A DNA stretch of 64,000 bases. It comes from Anaerofilum hominis (GTDB lineage: Bacteria; Bacillota; Clostridia; Oscillospirales; Ruminococcaceae). The translations under genes and the position numbers were made by a program. Below are positions 26,043 to 33,966 of the stretch, piece after piece. Position 1 is the first letter of the stretch; each line of letters starts with the position of its first letter. The stretch is taken from positions 1,054,001 through 1,118,000 of the forward strand of contig NZ_JACONZ010000001.1 of assembly GCF_014287275.1 (NCBI RefSeq). The letters run 5' to 3'. The notes beneath the pieces were generated by a model. That model saw only the letters and a list, made by a program, of their open reading frames with translations. It was not told the origin of the DNA and did no database searches.

Positions 26043-26230
26043 TTTTTATTCTCCCAACCAAATTTTTTTCATTCGATCTGGTTGGGCCGTGCGGTCTCTG
26101 CGGGCAGCCATTCCGCTTTTCCTCCCCTCTGCGCGCCCTGCCGGCCCGGCAAAAGGCGCCTTGTTTCTCTTGAGCATAGCACACCGCGCCGGGACGCGCA
26201 AGCCCGGCGGCTGCGCGCCGGGACAAACCA

Positions 26231-26260
26231 AAAGCGGAGAGGTCTCCCTCTCCGCCTTTT
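26231..26260 (-). terminator. Terminator of the candidate 6S RNA
   Basis: Arms AAAGCGGAGAGG and CCTCTCCGCCTTT around TCTC. On the minus strand the stem is followed by CTTTTGGTTT. Confidence 0.75.
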
Positions 26261-26418
26261 CTGCCCAAAAGCCCTGCCCTGCCGTCTGCGGCCAAGTTAA
26301 AACCCGTCTCTCAATATGACAGGTGGGTGCCCCGCCTGCGGGTTCACGCTCCCTTCTTCCTGCAACGCAGGGAGGTCTGCAATCCGCCGCCGGACAAAAG
26401 CTCCCTTTTAACTTAACT
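26231..26418 (-). ncRNA. ssrS: Candidate 6S RNA (SsrS)
   Basis: A minus-strand transcript of about 188 nt can be drawn from a perfect TATAAT (26425-26430) to the terminator at 26231. AAGTTAAAA near the 5' end (26406-26414) pairs perfectly with TTTTAACTT (26294-26302) as a closing stem. Between them lie CTCCCTGCGTTG and GGCACCCACCTG, which resemble the conserved sides of the 6S central bubble, and length fits the family. No ORF crosses the region with an SD. Identification is from remembered motifs, so another structured RNA is possible. Confidence 0.55.
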
Positions 26419-26478
26419 TGTCGGATTATAAAAGGCTGCAACAAATCGCACAGCGCAGGGGCTTCCATTTAACTTTTT

Positions 26479-26799
26479 TCAGGAGACCGGGCCGCCGTCC
26501 CCGCCCTCGATATCGTAAAGCTCTGACAGGCGTTTGGCAAAAACTTCACCCACGTTGTAAAACTCCTCGTCGTCCTCGACGATATCGAGAAATTCTTCAC
26601 CGTCCTCTTCGCCGACCCGCATGATGATGAGGTCCGCGTCCTCGGCCAGGGCGGCCTCGGCGTCCTCTTCGGTCTCGATATAGGGCACCACGGCGAGATA
26701 GCGGCGGTCCTCAAAATCGACCGCGTCGATGACCTCGAACACATGCTCCTGGCCGGCCTCGTCCTCCAGCGTCAGGATATCGGGCGCGTTATCTTCCAT
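26479..26799 (-). CDS. DUF1292-family acidic protein
   Basis: A 106-aa acidic protein with the DUF1292 pattern: DILTLEDEAGQEHVFEVIDA, YLAVVPYIE, LIIMRVGEEDGEEFLDIVED and an end segment FYNVGEVFAKRLSELYDIE. DUF1292 genes (B. subtilis YrzB type) often sit next to ruvX; here ruvX is about 9 kb away, so the usual cluster is split. Function unknown. ATG 26799 was chosen because homologous sequence begins there; the open frame back to 26916 looks noncoding. Confidence 0.85.
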   Translation of the reverse strand: MEDNAPDILTLEDEAGQEHVFEVIDAVDFEDRRYLAVVPYIETEEDAEAALAEDADLIIMRVGEEDGEEFLDIVEDDEEFYNVGEVFAKRLSELYDIEGGDGGPVS

Positions 26800-27052
26800 C
26801 AGGTTCCGCCTTTCCGGGCGCGGCCCCGCACACGCTTTGCCGCTGTTTTTCCCTTGCAGCGCCCGCAGCGCAGGCCCAGGGCCTGCCGGTACGGACGAAT
26901 TTTTATTTTTGATCATTTTGGTGCCGCCTGTCCTCTTCCTTTAAAAGGATAGCCCAAAACGGGGGCTGCTGTCAAGGGGAAATCCCCGGTTATTTTGACC
27001 CGGACAGGCGGCGTTATCCATGCCCCGCAGCCAGTGGAAAAATTAACAGGCA

Positions 27053-27085
27053 GTTCACTTTTTTCGGGCACCCTTATACTATAAT
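27053..27085 (+). promoter_or_regulatory. Likely promoter of the cyclophilin gene
   Basis: TTCACT (27054-27059) and overlapping -10 boxes TATACT (27075-27080) and TATAAT (27080-27085). Spacing is 15 or 20, so the pairing is uncertain. Rest of 26800-27154 shows nothing else clear. Confidence 0.5.
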
Positions 27086-27154
27086 AAATCGCGTAGCGGC
27101 TGTTTTCTGCAGCCTCGCGGCCCTGCCGCGGTATTGTTTTTTGGAGGCGGTCAT

Positions 27155-27886
27155 TTGTTCAAAAAAGCGTTTTCCATCCTTTGCGTCACCGTCGTCGCCG
27201 GCGGGCTGCTGTGCGGCTGCGGCGGGGCGGCTTCCTCCTCCCCTGAAAAGATCGACAGCGGAGAGCTTCAGTTCACCTCTCCCCAAACCGGCGATACGGT
27301 CGCGGTCATCGACACCAATATGGGCACCATCCGGGCGGTCCTTTTCCCCAGTATCGCGCCCCGCGCGGTGGAAAATTTTGTCACTCACGCCCAGGACGGC
27401 TATTACGACGGGGTCACGTTCCACCGGGTCGTCAAGGATTTTGTGATCCAGGGCGGCGACCCCACGGGCACCGGCATGGGCGGTGAGAGCATCTGGGGCG
27501 ACCCGTTTGCGGACGAGTTCTCCGACGCGCTCCACAACTACACCGGCGCCCTCTCGATGGCGAACAGCGGCGAGAACACCAACGGCAGCCAGTTTTTCAT
27601 CGTGGCCACCCCCGCCGACTCGGTGTCAGCCAAGCTGGGGGGCCAGATGGAAGAGGCCGGCTGGCGCAGCGAGGTCATCAGCGCCTATCAGCAGGCCGGC
27701 GGCGTGCCTTATCTGGACCACAAGCACACGGTGTTCGGCCAGGTGTACAGCGGCATGGACGTGGTGGAAAAGATCGCCGGGGTAGACGTGGAGGGAGAAA
27801 ACGACAAGCCCAAAAAGGACGTGGTCATCAACAGCGTCACCATTTCCACCTACGACGAGGCGGCCGCCTCCTCCGCTGCGGGCTGA
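27155..27886 (+). CDS. Peptidyl-prolyl cis-trans isomerase lipoprotein (cyclophilin type)
   Basis: The 243-aa protein has a signal peptide with lipobox LCGC (lipidated Cys about residue 22) and a cyclophilin domain (about 48-235). Typical segments are APRAVENFVTHAQDGYYDGV, FHRVVKDFVIQGGDPTGTG, ANSGENTNGSQFFIV and KHTVFGQVYSGMDVVEKI. The TTG at 27155 lies six bases after GGAGGCGG and directly begins the MFKKAF signal peptide. It likely folds exported proteins at the outer face of the membrane. Confidence 0.92.
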   Translation: MFKKAFSILCVTVVAGGLLCGCGGAASSSPEKIDSGELQFTSPQTGDTVAVIDTNMGTIRAVLFPSIAPRAVENFVTHAQDGYYDGVTFHRVVKDFVIQGGDPTGTGMGGESIWGDPFADEFSDALHNYTGALSMANSGENTNGSQFFIVATPADSVSAKLGGQMEEAGWRSEVISAYQQAGGVPYLDHKHTVFGQVYSGMDVVEKIAGVDVEGENDKPKKDVVINSVTISTYDEAAASSAAG

Positions 27887-27913
27887 GCGCGCGCTTTTTC
27901 ACAAGAGTTATGA

Positions 27914-27932
27914 CCTCCGGCTAAGGCGGAGG
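27914..27932. other. Hairpin marking the edge of the low-GC island
   Basis: CCTCCG-GCTAAGG-CGGAGG, reminiscent of hairpins near IS200/IS605-type right ends. It is followed by AT-richer DNA in which I recognise no transposase. Tentative. Confidence 0.3.
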
Positions 27933-28128
27933 CTTGATTAAGCCTTAAAAGGGCATTGTACCGGCGGGCATCTAAAGATGTACTGAATTCCCAATCGGTG
28001 TTCAAATTGTGTAAATGTGTAATGTCGCTGTGTTTTGTGTCCCCATGGTTTGCAGAGCTGCTTGATAGCAAAATGTGATAGCCTACCAAAAAAATATTTT
28101 GTGTAAAGGGTAAAAATAAGGGTACAAA

Positions 28129-28177
28129 AACCAGCCGCGACATCTTCGGAAAGAGTCGCGGCTGGTTCTGTTTTTTT
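28129..28177 (+). terminator. Strong terminator in the island
   Basis: AACCAGCCGCGAC, 13-nt loop, GTCGCGGCTGGTT, then CTGTTTTTTT. No intact plus-strand gene precedes it after the cyclophilin, so it may serve that gene or a lost one. Confidence 0.75.
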
Positions 28178-28265
28178 CATAATGATCTCTTGAACCCCAT
28201 AAACCTACCGGCGGAAACACAGCGAGACTAAAATTGATGAAATGCAGTAATTTCAAGACTTTAGA

Positions 28266-28310
28266 CAGGGTGTTGCTCTCATTGAGTAACACCCTGTTCT
28301 ATTGCTTTTT
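28266..28310 (+). terminator. Hairpin terminator
   Basis: CAGGGTGTTGCTC, loop TCATT, GAGTAACACCCTG (one G-T pair), followed by TTCTATTGCTTTTT. No intact gene upstream. Confidence 0.55.
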
Positions 28311-28420
28311 AGGCTCATTCTGGTATGGATTCTGATACGGTGTTGTTTCTTTCATAAGAGAAATGTATTTTACAAATGTGTACACTCATCCTCTGTCATT
28401 GCTCCGACTTCATGAATGAG

Positions 28421-28675
28421 TCAAGCGTGTTGTTCCCCTGTCGTATGGTTCATTTTATTGTAGTTAAGATTATCACCGAGAATATAATCTATGCTGGTGT
28501 TTAATAAGTTCGCAATTCCTAGCAAAAGAACTGTTGAGCAAATATCGCGTCCTGTTTCAATGTTGGAAAGATAGTTAACGCTCATATCCCATATCTCCGC
28601 GACCTATTCCTGTGTCACTCCCTTTTCTTTACGAAGTTTCTGTATGCGGCGTCCAATTCCTTTTGTATCGATCAT
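28421..28675 (-). pseudogene. XRE-family HTH gene with in-frame amber codon
   Basis: Reading from ATG 28675, the product starts MIDTKGIGRRIQKLRKEKGV and continues TQE-stop-VAEI, where the TAG at 28604-28606 replaces codon 24 of the HTH. The frame then continues with SVNYLSNIETGRDICS and LLNTSIDYILGDN, a normal SinR/Xre-type end, to TGA at 28421 (84 codons). Everything but the amber codon looks intact, so loss of function looks recent. It could be a sequencing error or a tolerated stop. AT-rich, unlike the surrounding genome. Confidence 0.75.
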
Positions 28676-28853
28676 ACCACAACCCCCTCTAAGTACAGAG
28701 TATAGTGGGAGTATGTGGTGTTGAACAAACTATATTCTAGGTCACACTTAACTATTTTCTGGAATTGTGGTACTATCCATTTTATTACAGGGATTCCCTG
28801 TTTCCACTTGGAAATGACATTTGCCAACAGGGAGCCTAAATTAAGTTGGAGGC

Positions 28854-29039
28854 ATGGAACAGGAAAGACTTAGGCATTACCAGAAAAATCGACGAGCTTG
28901 GCCGGGTGGTACTTCCGATTGAGGTGCGGCGTGCACTGCCCTTGCGGAAGAAGGTTCCGTCGGATTCTATCTGGATGAAAATCCCCAAACCCTTGTTTTA
29001 AAAAAGAGTGACCGTCGTGTATTTGCTGCCAGACTATAG
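28854..29039 (+). pseudogene. AbrB/SpoVT-type transition-state regulator, double frameshift
   Basis: The AbrB signature GITRKIDELGRVVLPIEVRR is readable from about 28873, but in a different frame from the ATG at 28854. After about 28940 the frame returns, giving LAEEGSVGFYLDENPQTLVL and KKSDRRVFAARL up to TAG 29039. One inserted base after the ATG and one lost base near 28940 explain it (net zero). An SD-like GGAGG precedes the ATG. The fragment is DNA-binding-domain sized. Confidence 0.65.
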
Positions 29040-29102
29040 AGAATCTGAGGCCACTTCTCCACGGAAAATATATTTGCGCTGCTTGCCTAAAAATTGCTGA
29101 AT

Positions 29103-29143
29103 AAAACAAGCTCCCTCGTTTGTGTAACGAGGGAGCTTGTTTT
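29103..29143. terminator. Bidirectional terminator between AbrB remnant and OLD nuclease
   Basis: AAAACAAGCTCCCTCGTT, loop TGTGT, AACGAGGGAGCTTGTTTT; an 18-bp perfect stem with T-runs on both strands. Confidence 0.9.
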
Positions 29144-29166
29144 ATAATACCATAGCGTGCACAATG

Positions 29167-31098
29167 TTAAAGTTTAATTGTTAATTGAACTATTTCATCT
29201 ATTGCTAAGTCTTGAGCATCCATATCTGCTGGAGCATCATCACTGATGAATTCTGGGAGCAGATCAATATCCGTATTAGTCAATATTTCTGAATGTAGCT
29301 GTTTTAGGAGCTCTATTATCTCATTCGGAATATCTTCGAGCTGTAGTACATCGAATATATCTTCTTTGCAAAAGTTTAGTTTTAAATCCTCATTTAGCCA
29401 TCTGAAAAGAAGTGACAATGCCTCTTTTCCCATACCTATTTTAATAAGATTATCAAAAGATGTAAAGTTTTCATAGGTTCCACGTATATTTTCTGCCTCA
29501 CTTTTTACAGTACTAATATTTCGATATTCTTGTTTGGATAAAAGCATTGCTGTTTTGAAAATACTATCCTCTAAATTATCATCATATTTGTATCTTGCCA
29601 TTATGACGGTGGCTCTCAGATATTCTACTATATTTCGCTCTATATCCTCTACACTAGGTAGTTCTTTTAAGGGATACTTTTTTTCTAAAGCACGTCTAAT
29701 TAAAGATGGGCTAAGAATATAATTTTCAATTTCATAGCGCTCCAAAAGATGTAAATTTATATCTTTCTTTTTTGCGTATTCTTCTAAACCATCTCTCCAG
29801 CTATTATCTATCCCATCACTATCGCGTATAAAGTAAATTTCAATATCTTTTCCTAAAAATTCTTTTAGTAAAGGCTTAATCAAAAAAGGTATTTTATCAT
29901 CTTTTCCCCTCCCAGTATGCACTGATACTGTATTAGCACCAAAGAATACTTTGGTATCAGCAACCTTATCAAAGACCTCGATAATTTCTGTATTGGCATC
30001 TTCTATAAAAACCATCTTACCACTAATTACAGATTTTGCCAATTCATAATTATCTAATTGAGAAATACTTTCAACAACTTCCGTTTCAGTGGTTAATGGT
30101 TTGCTAACTAAATTCGATGTTGAGATAGGAATTACTTCCGTAGGCTGTGCAGTTTTTATAATAGCTGGAGAGTGTGTTGAAATTAGTATTTGAATATTTA
30201 ATTCTTTCTGTATCCTTTTAAGTGAACGTGCTAACGCTATTTGCATATTTGGATGCAAATGAGCATCTGGCTCATCTAGTAGAACTACTTTACATGATGT
30301 TGGGCATACAGTATAAATGGGAGCTAGTATTTGCAATATCTGCATATACCCACTACCAGATGAATTAAAATCTAGAGATAGGCGTCGGTCTTCACAATTC
30401 TCTCGATAAAAAGCTTTAACATATTCATCTTTTTGCTCGTTAAACTCTATAGCATCCAAATGGAATCCAAAGTCTCGAACTAATCTATCACTAAGTAGTT
30501 GATAATTATTTGGGTTGCTTTTTTTAAGGTCTAAAACTAAATTCCGTATTACCGAACTCACATTGCCGGAAGACAGATGATGACGGATTGTAACTGGAAA
30601 TGATCGTTGTTCCGTTTCTTGCAATCCGACAAAACCAGAAATAAATAAAGGCGAATATTGATGCATAGATGGGCTGTGGGATAATTCTTGGGGCGTTGAT
30701 AAACACTTTAAATTATATCCTCCAAATAAAGAAGATACTTGTAGTCTATAAACGTTTTTGAGTTCATCAACCAATGCTATTTGAGCTCCCATTTTGGAAT
30801 CATCAATTTTTACTTGACGACCTTGACGGGAAACTTTAGCATAATATAGTTCTCTAAAATCCGAAATATTAATTCCCGGAAGAATAGTTGCGCCAACTCC
30901 CTTAGACCTAACCTGTGTAGACCCATTACGATTATATATAAGCTCGCTACCTGAAAATGTACTTAAGGCTAAATTAATCGCCTGTAATATCGTAGTTTTT
31001 CCACAGCTATTTTCACCCATTAAGATGGAAAACGGTTTTAAATAAATAGTTCCCTCTTTAAATTTCTTGAATCTATTTAGGCTTACAGAAGTTATCAC
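29167..31098 (-). CDS. OLD-family AAA ATPase with C-terminal TOPRIM nuclease domain
   Basis: The 643-aa protein starts with an ABC/SMC-type ATPase: Walker A GENSCGKTT (28-36), signature SSGSGYMQIL (246-255), Walker B VVLLDEPDAHLHP (271-283) and H-loop STHSP (307-311). It continues with a TOPRIM-like domain having the Glu in MVFIEDANTE (E366) and the acidic pair in FIRDSDG (D426, D428). This is the order of OLD/GajA/class-1 overcoming-lysogenization-defect nucleases, several of which defend against phage. The usual EG of the TOPRIM glutamate motif is ED here. The gene is AT-rich, unlike its neighbours, and stands alone without a UvrD-like or reverse transcriptase partner, pointing to transfer. 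The last about 190 residues are unassigned. Confidence 0.85.
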   Translation of the reverse strand: MITSVSLNRFKKFKEGTIYLKPFSILMGENSCGKTTILQAINLALSTFSGSELIYNRNGSTQVRSKGVGATILPGINISDFRELYYAKVSRQGRQVKIDDSKMGAQIALVDELKNVYRLQVSSLFGGYNLKCLSTPQELSHSPSMHQYSPLFISGFVGLQETEQRSFPVTIRHHLSSGNVSSVIRNLVLDLKKSNPNNYQLLSDRLVRDFGFHLDAIEFNEQKDEYVKAFYRENCEDRRLSLDFNSSGSGYMQILQILAPIYTVCPTSCKVVLLDEPDAHLHPNMQIALARSLKRIQKELNIQILISTHSPAIIKTAQPTEVIPISTSNLVSKPLTTETEVVESISQLDNYELAKSVISGKMVFIEDANTEIIEVFDKVADTKVFFGANTVSVHTGRGKDDKIPFLIKPLLKEFLGKDIEIYFIRDSDGIDNSWRDGLEEYAKKKDINLHLLERYEIENYILSPSLIRRALEKKYPLKELPSVEDIERNIVEYLRATVIMARYKYDDNLEDSIFKTAMLLSKQEYRNISTVKSEAENIRGTYENFTSFDNLIKIGMGKEALSLLFRWLNEDLKLNFCKEDIFDVLQLEDIPNEIIELLKQLHSEILTNTDIDLLPEFISDDAPADMDAQDLAIDEIVQLTIKL

Positions 31099-31193
31099 TG
31101 CTTTCGCCCCATTTCCTTATAATATAAATATATTTTACCATAAGGAATCTTAACTCTCAATGATAAACTCATAATTGATACTACGTAAAATAT

Positions 31194-31246
31194 GTCTCAA
31201 ATTGAGACTCAATTCGCCAAAGCGTCCCAACTTAGGACGCAATTCG
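31194..31246. other. Paired hairpins with a repeated AATTCG flank (oriT-like)
   Basis: GTCTCAA-A-TTGAGAC (31194-31208) and GCGTCC-CAACTTA-GGACGC (31222-31240), each followed shortly by AATTCG. They sit upstream (in minus sense, downstream) of a relaxase-like remnant. An origin of transfer or recombination end is possible. The 31099-32385 gap has no intact gene. Confidence 0.35.
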
Positions 31247-31536
31247 AGAGTAAGAGATTACAAAGGGAGAGCCTGCTGGATGGCAGACTCCCCCTTTGTT
31301 CGCCGCCACAAGGGCGGTGGGAGTTGTTGTCTAAGGTGAATGACGTGGAGCGTGCGGGAGTGTGTTGCCACTGACGGGAGCAGTCACGTCCAGGGAGGTG
31401 CGCTCTCTCAAAGTGAGGAGTGCCGGGAGATCCCGGCATTTGCCCTTGACTACCGCCACTCCGCTACACCGGCCCGCTGGGGCAAACACCCCTAACGTCG
31501 GTACGCATGGGTTCTGGGGCGCGTCTTGGGGTGCGC

Positions 31537-31716
31537 CTATATCTTCTGCTTTGGGTAAGGGTTGCCCCTCTTTTCTTCCATGGTAGGGATGTCGGCCTCT
31601 ATCTATGCGCACATCCTCAAATCTTGCCGGAGGACACGGAGTTTTTGATTGATGGATTCTATGGATAGATTTTGGGCGCTGGGGATATTCTTCTTATAAT
31701 TATCTTTCTTTTGCAT
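31537..31716 (-). pseudogene. Relaxase/mobilisation-protein C-terminal-like remnant
   Basis: From ATG 31716 the frame encodes MQKKDNYKKNIPSAQNLSIE then SINQKLRVLRQDLRMCA before TAG at 31603-31605. It reads on in frame as IEADIPTMEEK to TAG at 31537. The LRKLR-x-LRMC-type pattern resembles C-termini of clostridial relaxases, with an internal stop. The match is from memory and weak; it could be another helical protein. Confidence 0.35.
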
Positions 31717-31823
31717 CAACTGCTCCGTCTTCCGTAAACAGTCACAAGCGCATCTCCCTAAGCCGTTGCTGCGCGGTAGGTTGCTATATTAGTAAACTCG
31801 CTTCGCTCGATACTTGAAGCTAA

Positions 31824-31873
31824 AGCTTTTTTGCCAGCACCTCCACCGGCATAGCCCGTGGTTTCCCTAACCA
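31824..31873. repeat. Dispersed repeat family 2 (copy 1)
   Basis: Core GAAGCTAAAGCTTTTTTGC, then CCTCCACCGGCATAGCC and TGGTTTCCCTAACC. The same pattern recurs at 34938-34990 with few changes. Confidence 0.55.
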
Positions 31874-32065
31874 ATAAAAAACAGTTTGTCTTGACGGCCC
31901 GCCCCGTCCCTGCGGGACAAGCGGGGCATTGGCCAAAAAAATAGCCGCTGTGCGGCTATTTTTTATTGCTCCGCAATAAAAAAACTTATCTTAATGGCCC
32001 CGCCCTCGCCGCTCGCGCGGCAACCGGGCGGATAGCCGAAAAAATAGCCAAAGGCTATTTTTTAT
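31868..32065. repeat. Dispersed intergenic repeat family 1 (copy B)
   Basis: One partial and one full unit. Shared blocks with 1524-1725 include GGCTATTTTTTATTGCTCCG, CAATAAAAAA, GGCCCGCCCC, GTCCCTGCGGGAC and AAAAAATAGCC. It marks the right edge of the low-GC island. Confidence 0.7.
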
Positions 32066-32103
32066 GCCCGGCCGGGGCTTCCTCTCCCCGGCCGGGCATT
32101 TTC
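32065..32103 (+). terminator. Hairpin after dispersed repeat
   Basis: TGCCCGGCCGGGG, 8-nt loop, CCCCGGCCGGGCA, then TTTTCTG. No intact plus-strand gene ends here. Confidence 0.6.
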
Positions 32104-32385
32104 TGTACAAACATGGGGCATCATGGTAAAATAGCCGCAGGGCGATCGTTTTGCGCGCGCTGCTTTTCGGGCGCGCGGCGGTGCGGGCGCGGGCGCGGAC
32201 GTTTTCCCGGCTTGTCCGGGGCAGGCCCAAAGCTCCGGCCGCCAGGCGGGAAGCCGTGCTTTGCGCGCACCGCCGGTACCGCGGCCGGCGGCAGGCCCTG
32301 CTTTTTTCCGCTGCAAGCCTTATTTTTGCCGCCGCATGCCCGCGGCCGCATGATTTTTTGTTCCCGCTGAAAGGGGGTATGGGCG

Positions 32386-33924
32386 CTGAAACGTTTTTTA
32401 AAGATCCTGACCAGCCGCAGCCTGCTCTTTGCGCTGCTGGCGCTGCTGCAGATCGGGGCGTTCTTTTTTCTGATCTGGCAGTTCAGCAATATCGGACCTT
32501 ATACCTATGCCATCATGATCATCCTCAGCGTGCTGGTGCTGGTGTTTGTGTTTGAAAAGGACGATCTCAACCCCTCTTACAAGGTGATGTGGGTCATCAT
32601 CACCGTGGTGCTGCCCATCACGGGCGCGGTGATGTACCTGCTGTGGGGCAACCAGCGCCTGTCGCCCAAGACCGCCCGCGCCTTTGCCGAAATCGAGGAA
32701 CAGTCTGCGCGGGCCATGGTGCCCCAGCCCATGCTGTTCGAGGTGCTGGAAAAAGCGGACGTGACCCTGTCCCGCCAGGCGGAATATCTCTACCGCAACG
32801 CGGCGGCCCCGCTGTACTGCGACACCGCCTGCCGGTATTTCCCCAGCGGGGAAGAATTTTTCGCCTACTTTTTGCCTGAGCTGGAAAAGGCCCGCCGCTG
32901 TATTTTTATGGAGTATTTCATCCTGGAGCCGGGCAAGATGTGGGACGCCACGCTGGAGGTGCTGCGCCGCAAGGCGGAGGAGGGCGTGGACGTGCGGGTG
33001 ATCTGGGACGGCTTCGGCAGCCTGTTCACCCTGCCCGAGGACTACGAGCAGACGCTGCGCGCTTACGGCATCAAGGCCGAGGTCTTCAACCCGCTTCACC
33101 TGACCTCCCACATCAGCCAATATATCTTTCTCAACCACCGCGACCACCGCAAGATCTGCGTCATCGACGGCGAGGTGGGCTTTACCGGCGGGCTCAACTT
33201 TGCCGACGAATACATCAACGCCAAGGACCGCTGCGGTTATTGGAAAGACACCGCGTTCGTGCTCAAGGGGCCGGCGGTGTATTCCCTGACCGTCACCTTT
33301 TTCAAAATGTGGAGTTTCGTGCGGGGCGAAGTGCCGGATTACGCCTCTTATCTGCCAAGCCGCATCCACCCCACCGACGGTTTCGTGCAGCCCTATGCCG
33401 ACACCCCGCTGGATGGGGAAAACGTGTCGGAATCCGCCTATCTCAACATCATCAACCGGGCCCAGCGCTATGTGTACATCACCTCGCCCTATCTGGTGAT
33501 CGATTACGAGCTGCAGTCCGCCCTTTCTCTGGCGGCCAAAAGCGGCGTGGACGTGCGCATCGTCACCCCCGGCATCCCGGACAAGCCCTACGTCTATATC
33601 CTCACCCGCAGCTACTACCGGCAGCTGCTGCTGGCCGGGGTGCGCATTTACGAGTACACGCCGGGCTTTATCCACGCCAAAATGTATGTCAGCGACGACG
33701 CCGTGGCGGTGGTCGGCAGCGCCAACATGGATTTTCGCAGCCTTTACCTGCACTTTGAAAACTGCTGCGCCTTTTACGGCGGCGAGATCGTGCAGGACGT
33801 GCGCGGCGACATTGAAAGCTGTTTTGCCGCCGGGCGCGAGGTCACGCTGGATGAGGTGGACGCCACCTCCTGGCACCGCCGGCTGCTGCAGATCCTGTTC
33901 CGCTTTTTTGCCCCGCTGATGTAA
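32386..33924 (+). CDS. cls: Cardiolipin synthase
   Basis: A 512-aa phospholipase-D-superfamily enzyme joining phosphatidylglycerol units to cardiolipin at the membrane. Two N-terminal helices (about residues 10-30 and 40-58, plus a third at 68-88) precede two HKD motifs: NHRDHRKICVIDGEVGFTGG (H254, K256) and FIHAKMYVSDDAVAVVGSAN (H430, K432). No ATG/GTG/TTG lies at the family's expected start; CTG at 32386 is preceded by AAAGGGGG (about 8 nt) and begins LKRFLKILTSRS, so a CTG start is proposed. The alternative ATG at 32515 would remove the first helix and lacks an SD. It is followed by the DUF3842 gene. Confidence 0.88.
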   Translation: MKRFLKILTSRSLLFALLALLQIGAFFFLIWQFSNIGPYTYAIMIILSVLVLVFVFEKDDLNPSYKVMWVIITVVLPITGAVMYLLWGNQRLSPKTARAFAEIEEQSARAMVPQPMLFEVLEKADVTLSRQAEYLYRNAAAPLYCDTACRYFPSGEEFFAYFLPELEKARRCIFMEYFILEPGKMWDATLEVLRRKAEEGVDVRVIWDGFGSLFTLPEDYEQTLRAYGIKAEVFNPLHLTSHISQYIFLNHRDHRKICVIDGEVGFTGGLNFADEYINAKDRCGYWKDTAFVLKGPAVYSLTVTFFKMWSFVRGEVPDYASYLPSRIHPTDGFVQPYADTPLDGENVSESAYLNIINRAQRYVYITSPYLVIDYELQSALSLAAKSGVDVRIVTPGIPDKPYVYILTRSYYRQLLLAGVRIYEYTPGFIHAKMYVSDDAVAVVGSANMDFRSLYLHFENCCAFYGGEIVQDVRGDIESCFAAGREVTLDEVDATSWHRRLLQILFRFFAPLM

Positions 33925-33966
33925 GGGCCGCCGTTTCCCCTGAAAAAAGAAAGGATGTTCCCCGCA

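Noticed and set aside
26290..26420. T-box or other amino-acid riboswitch at the 6S candidate
   Set aside because: The plus-strand GGTGGGTGCC does not match the T-box AGGGTGGNACCGCG bulge, and promoter and terminator point to the minus strand.
31192..31374. A 60-aa plus-strand ORF over the paired hairpins
   Set aside because: No SD, and its sequence is explained by the hairpins and flanking repeats.
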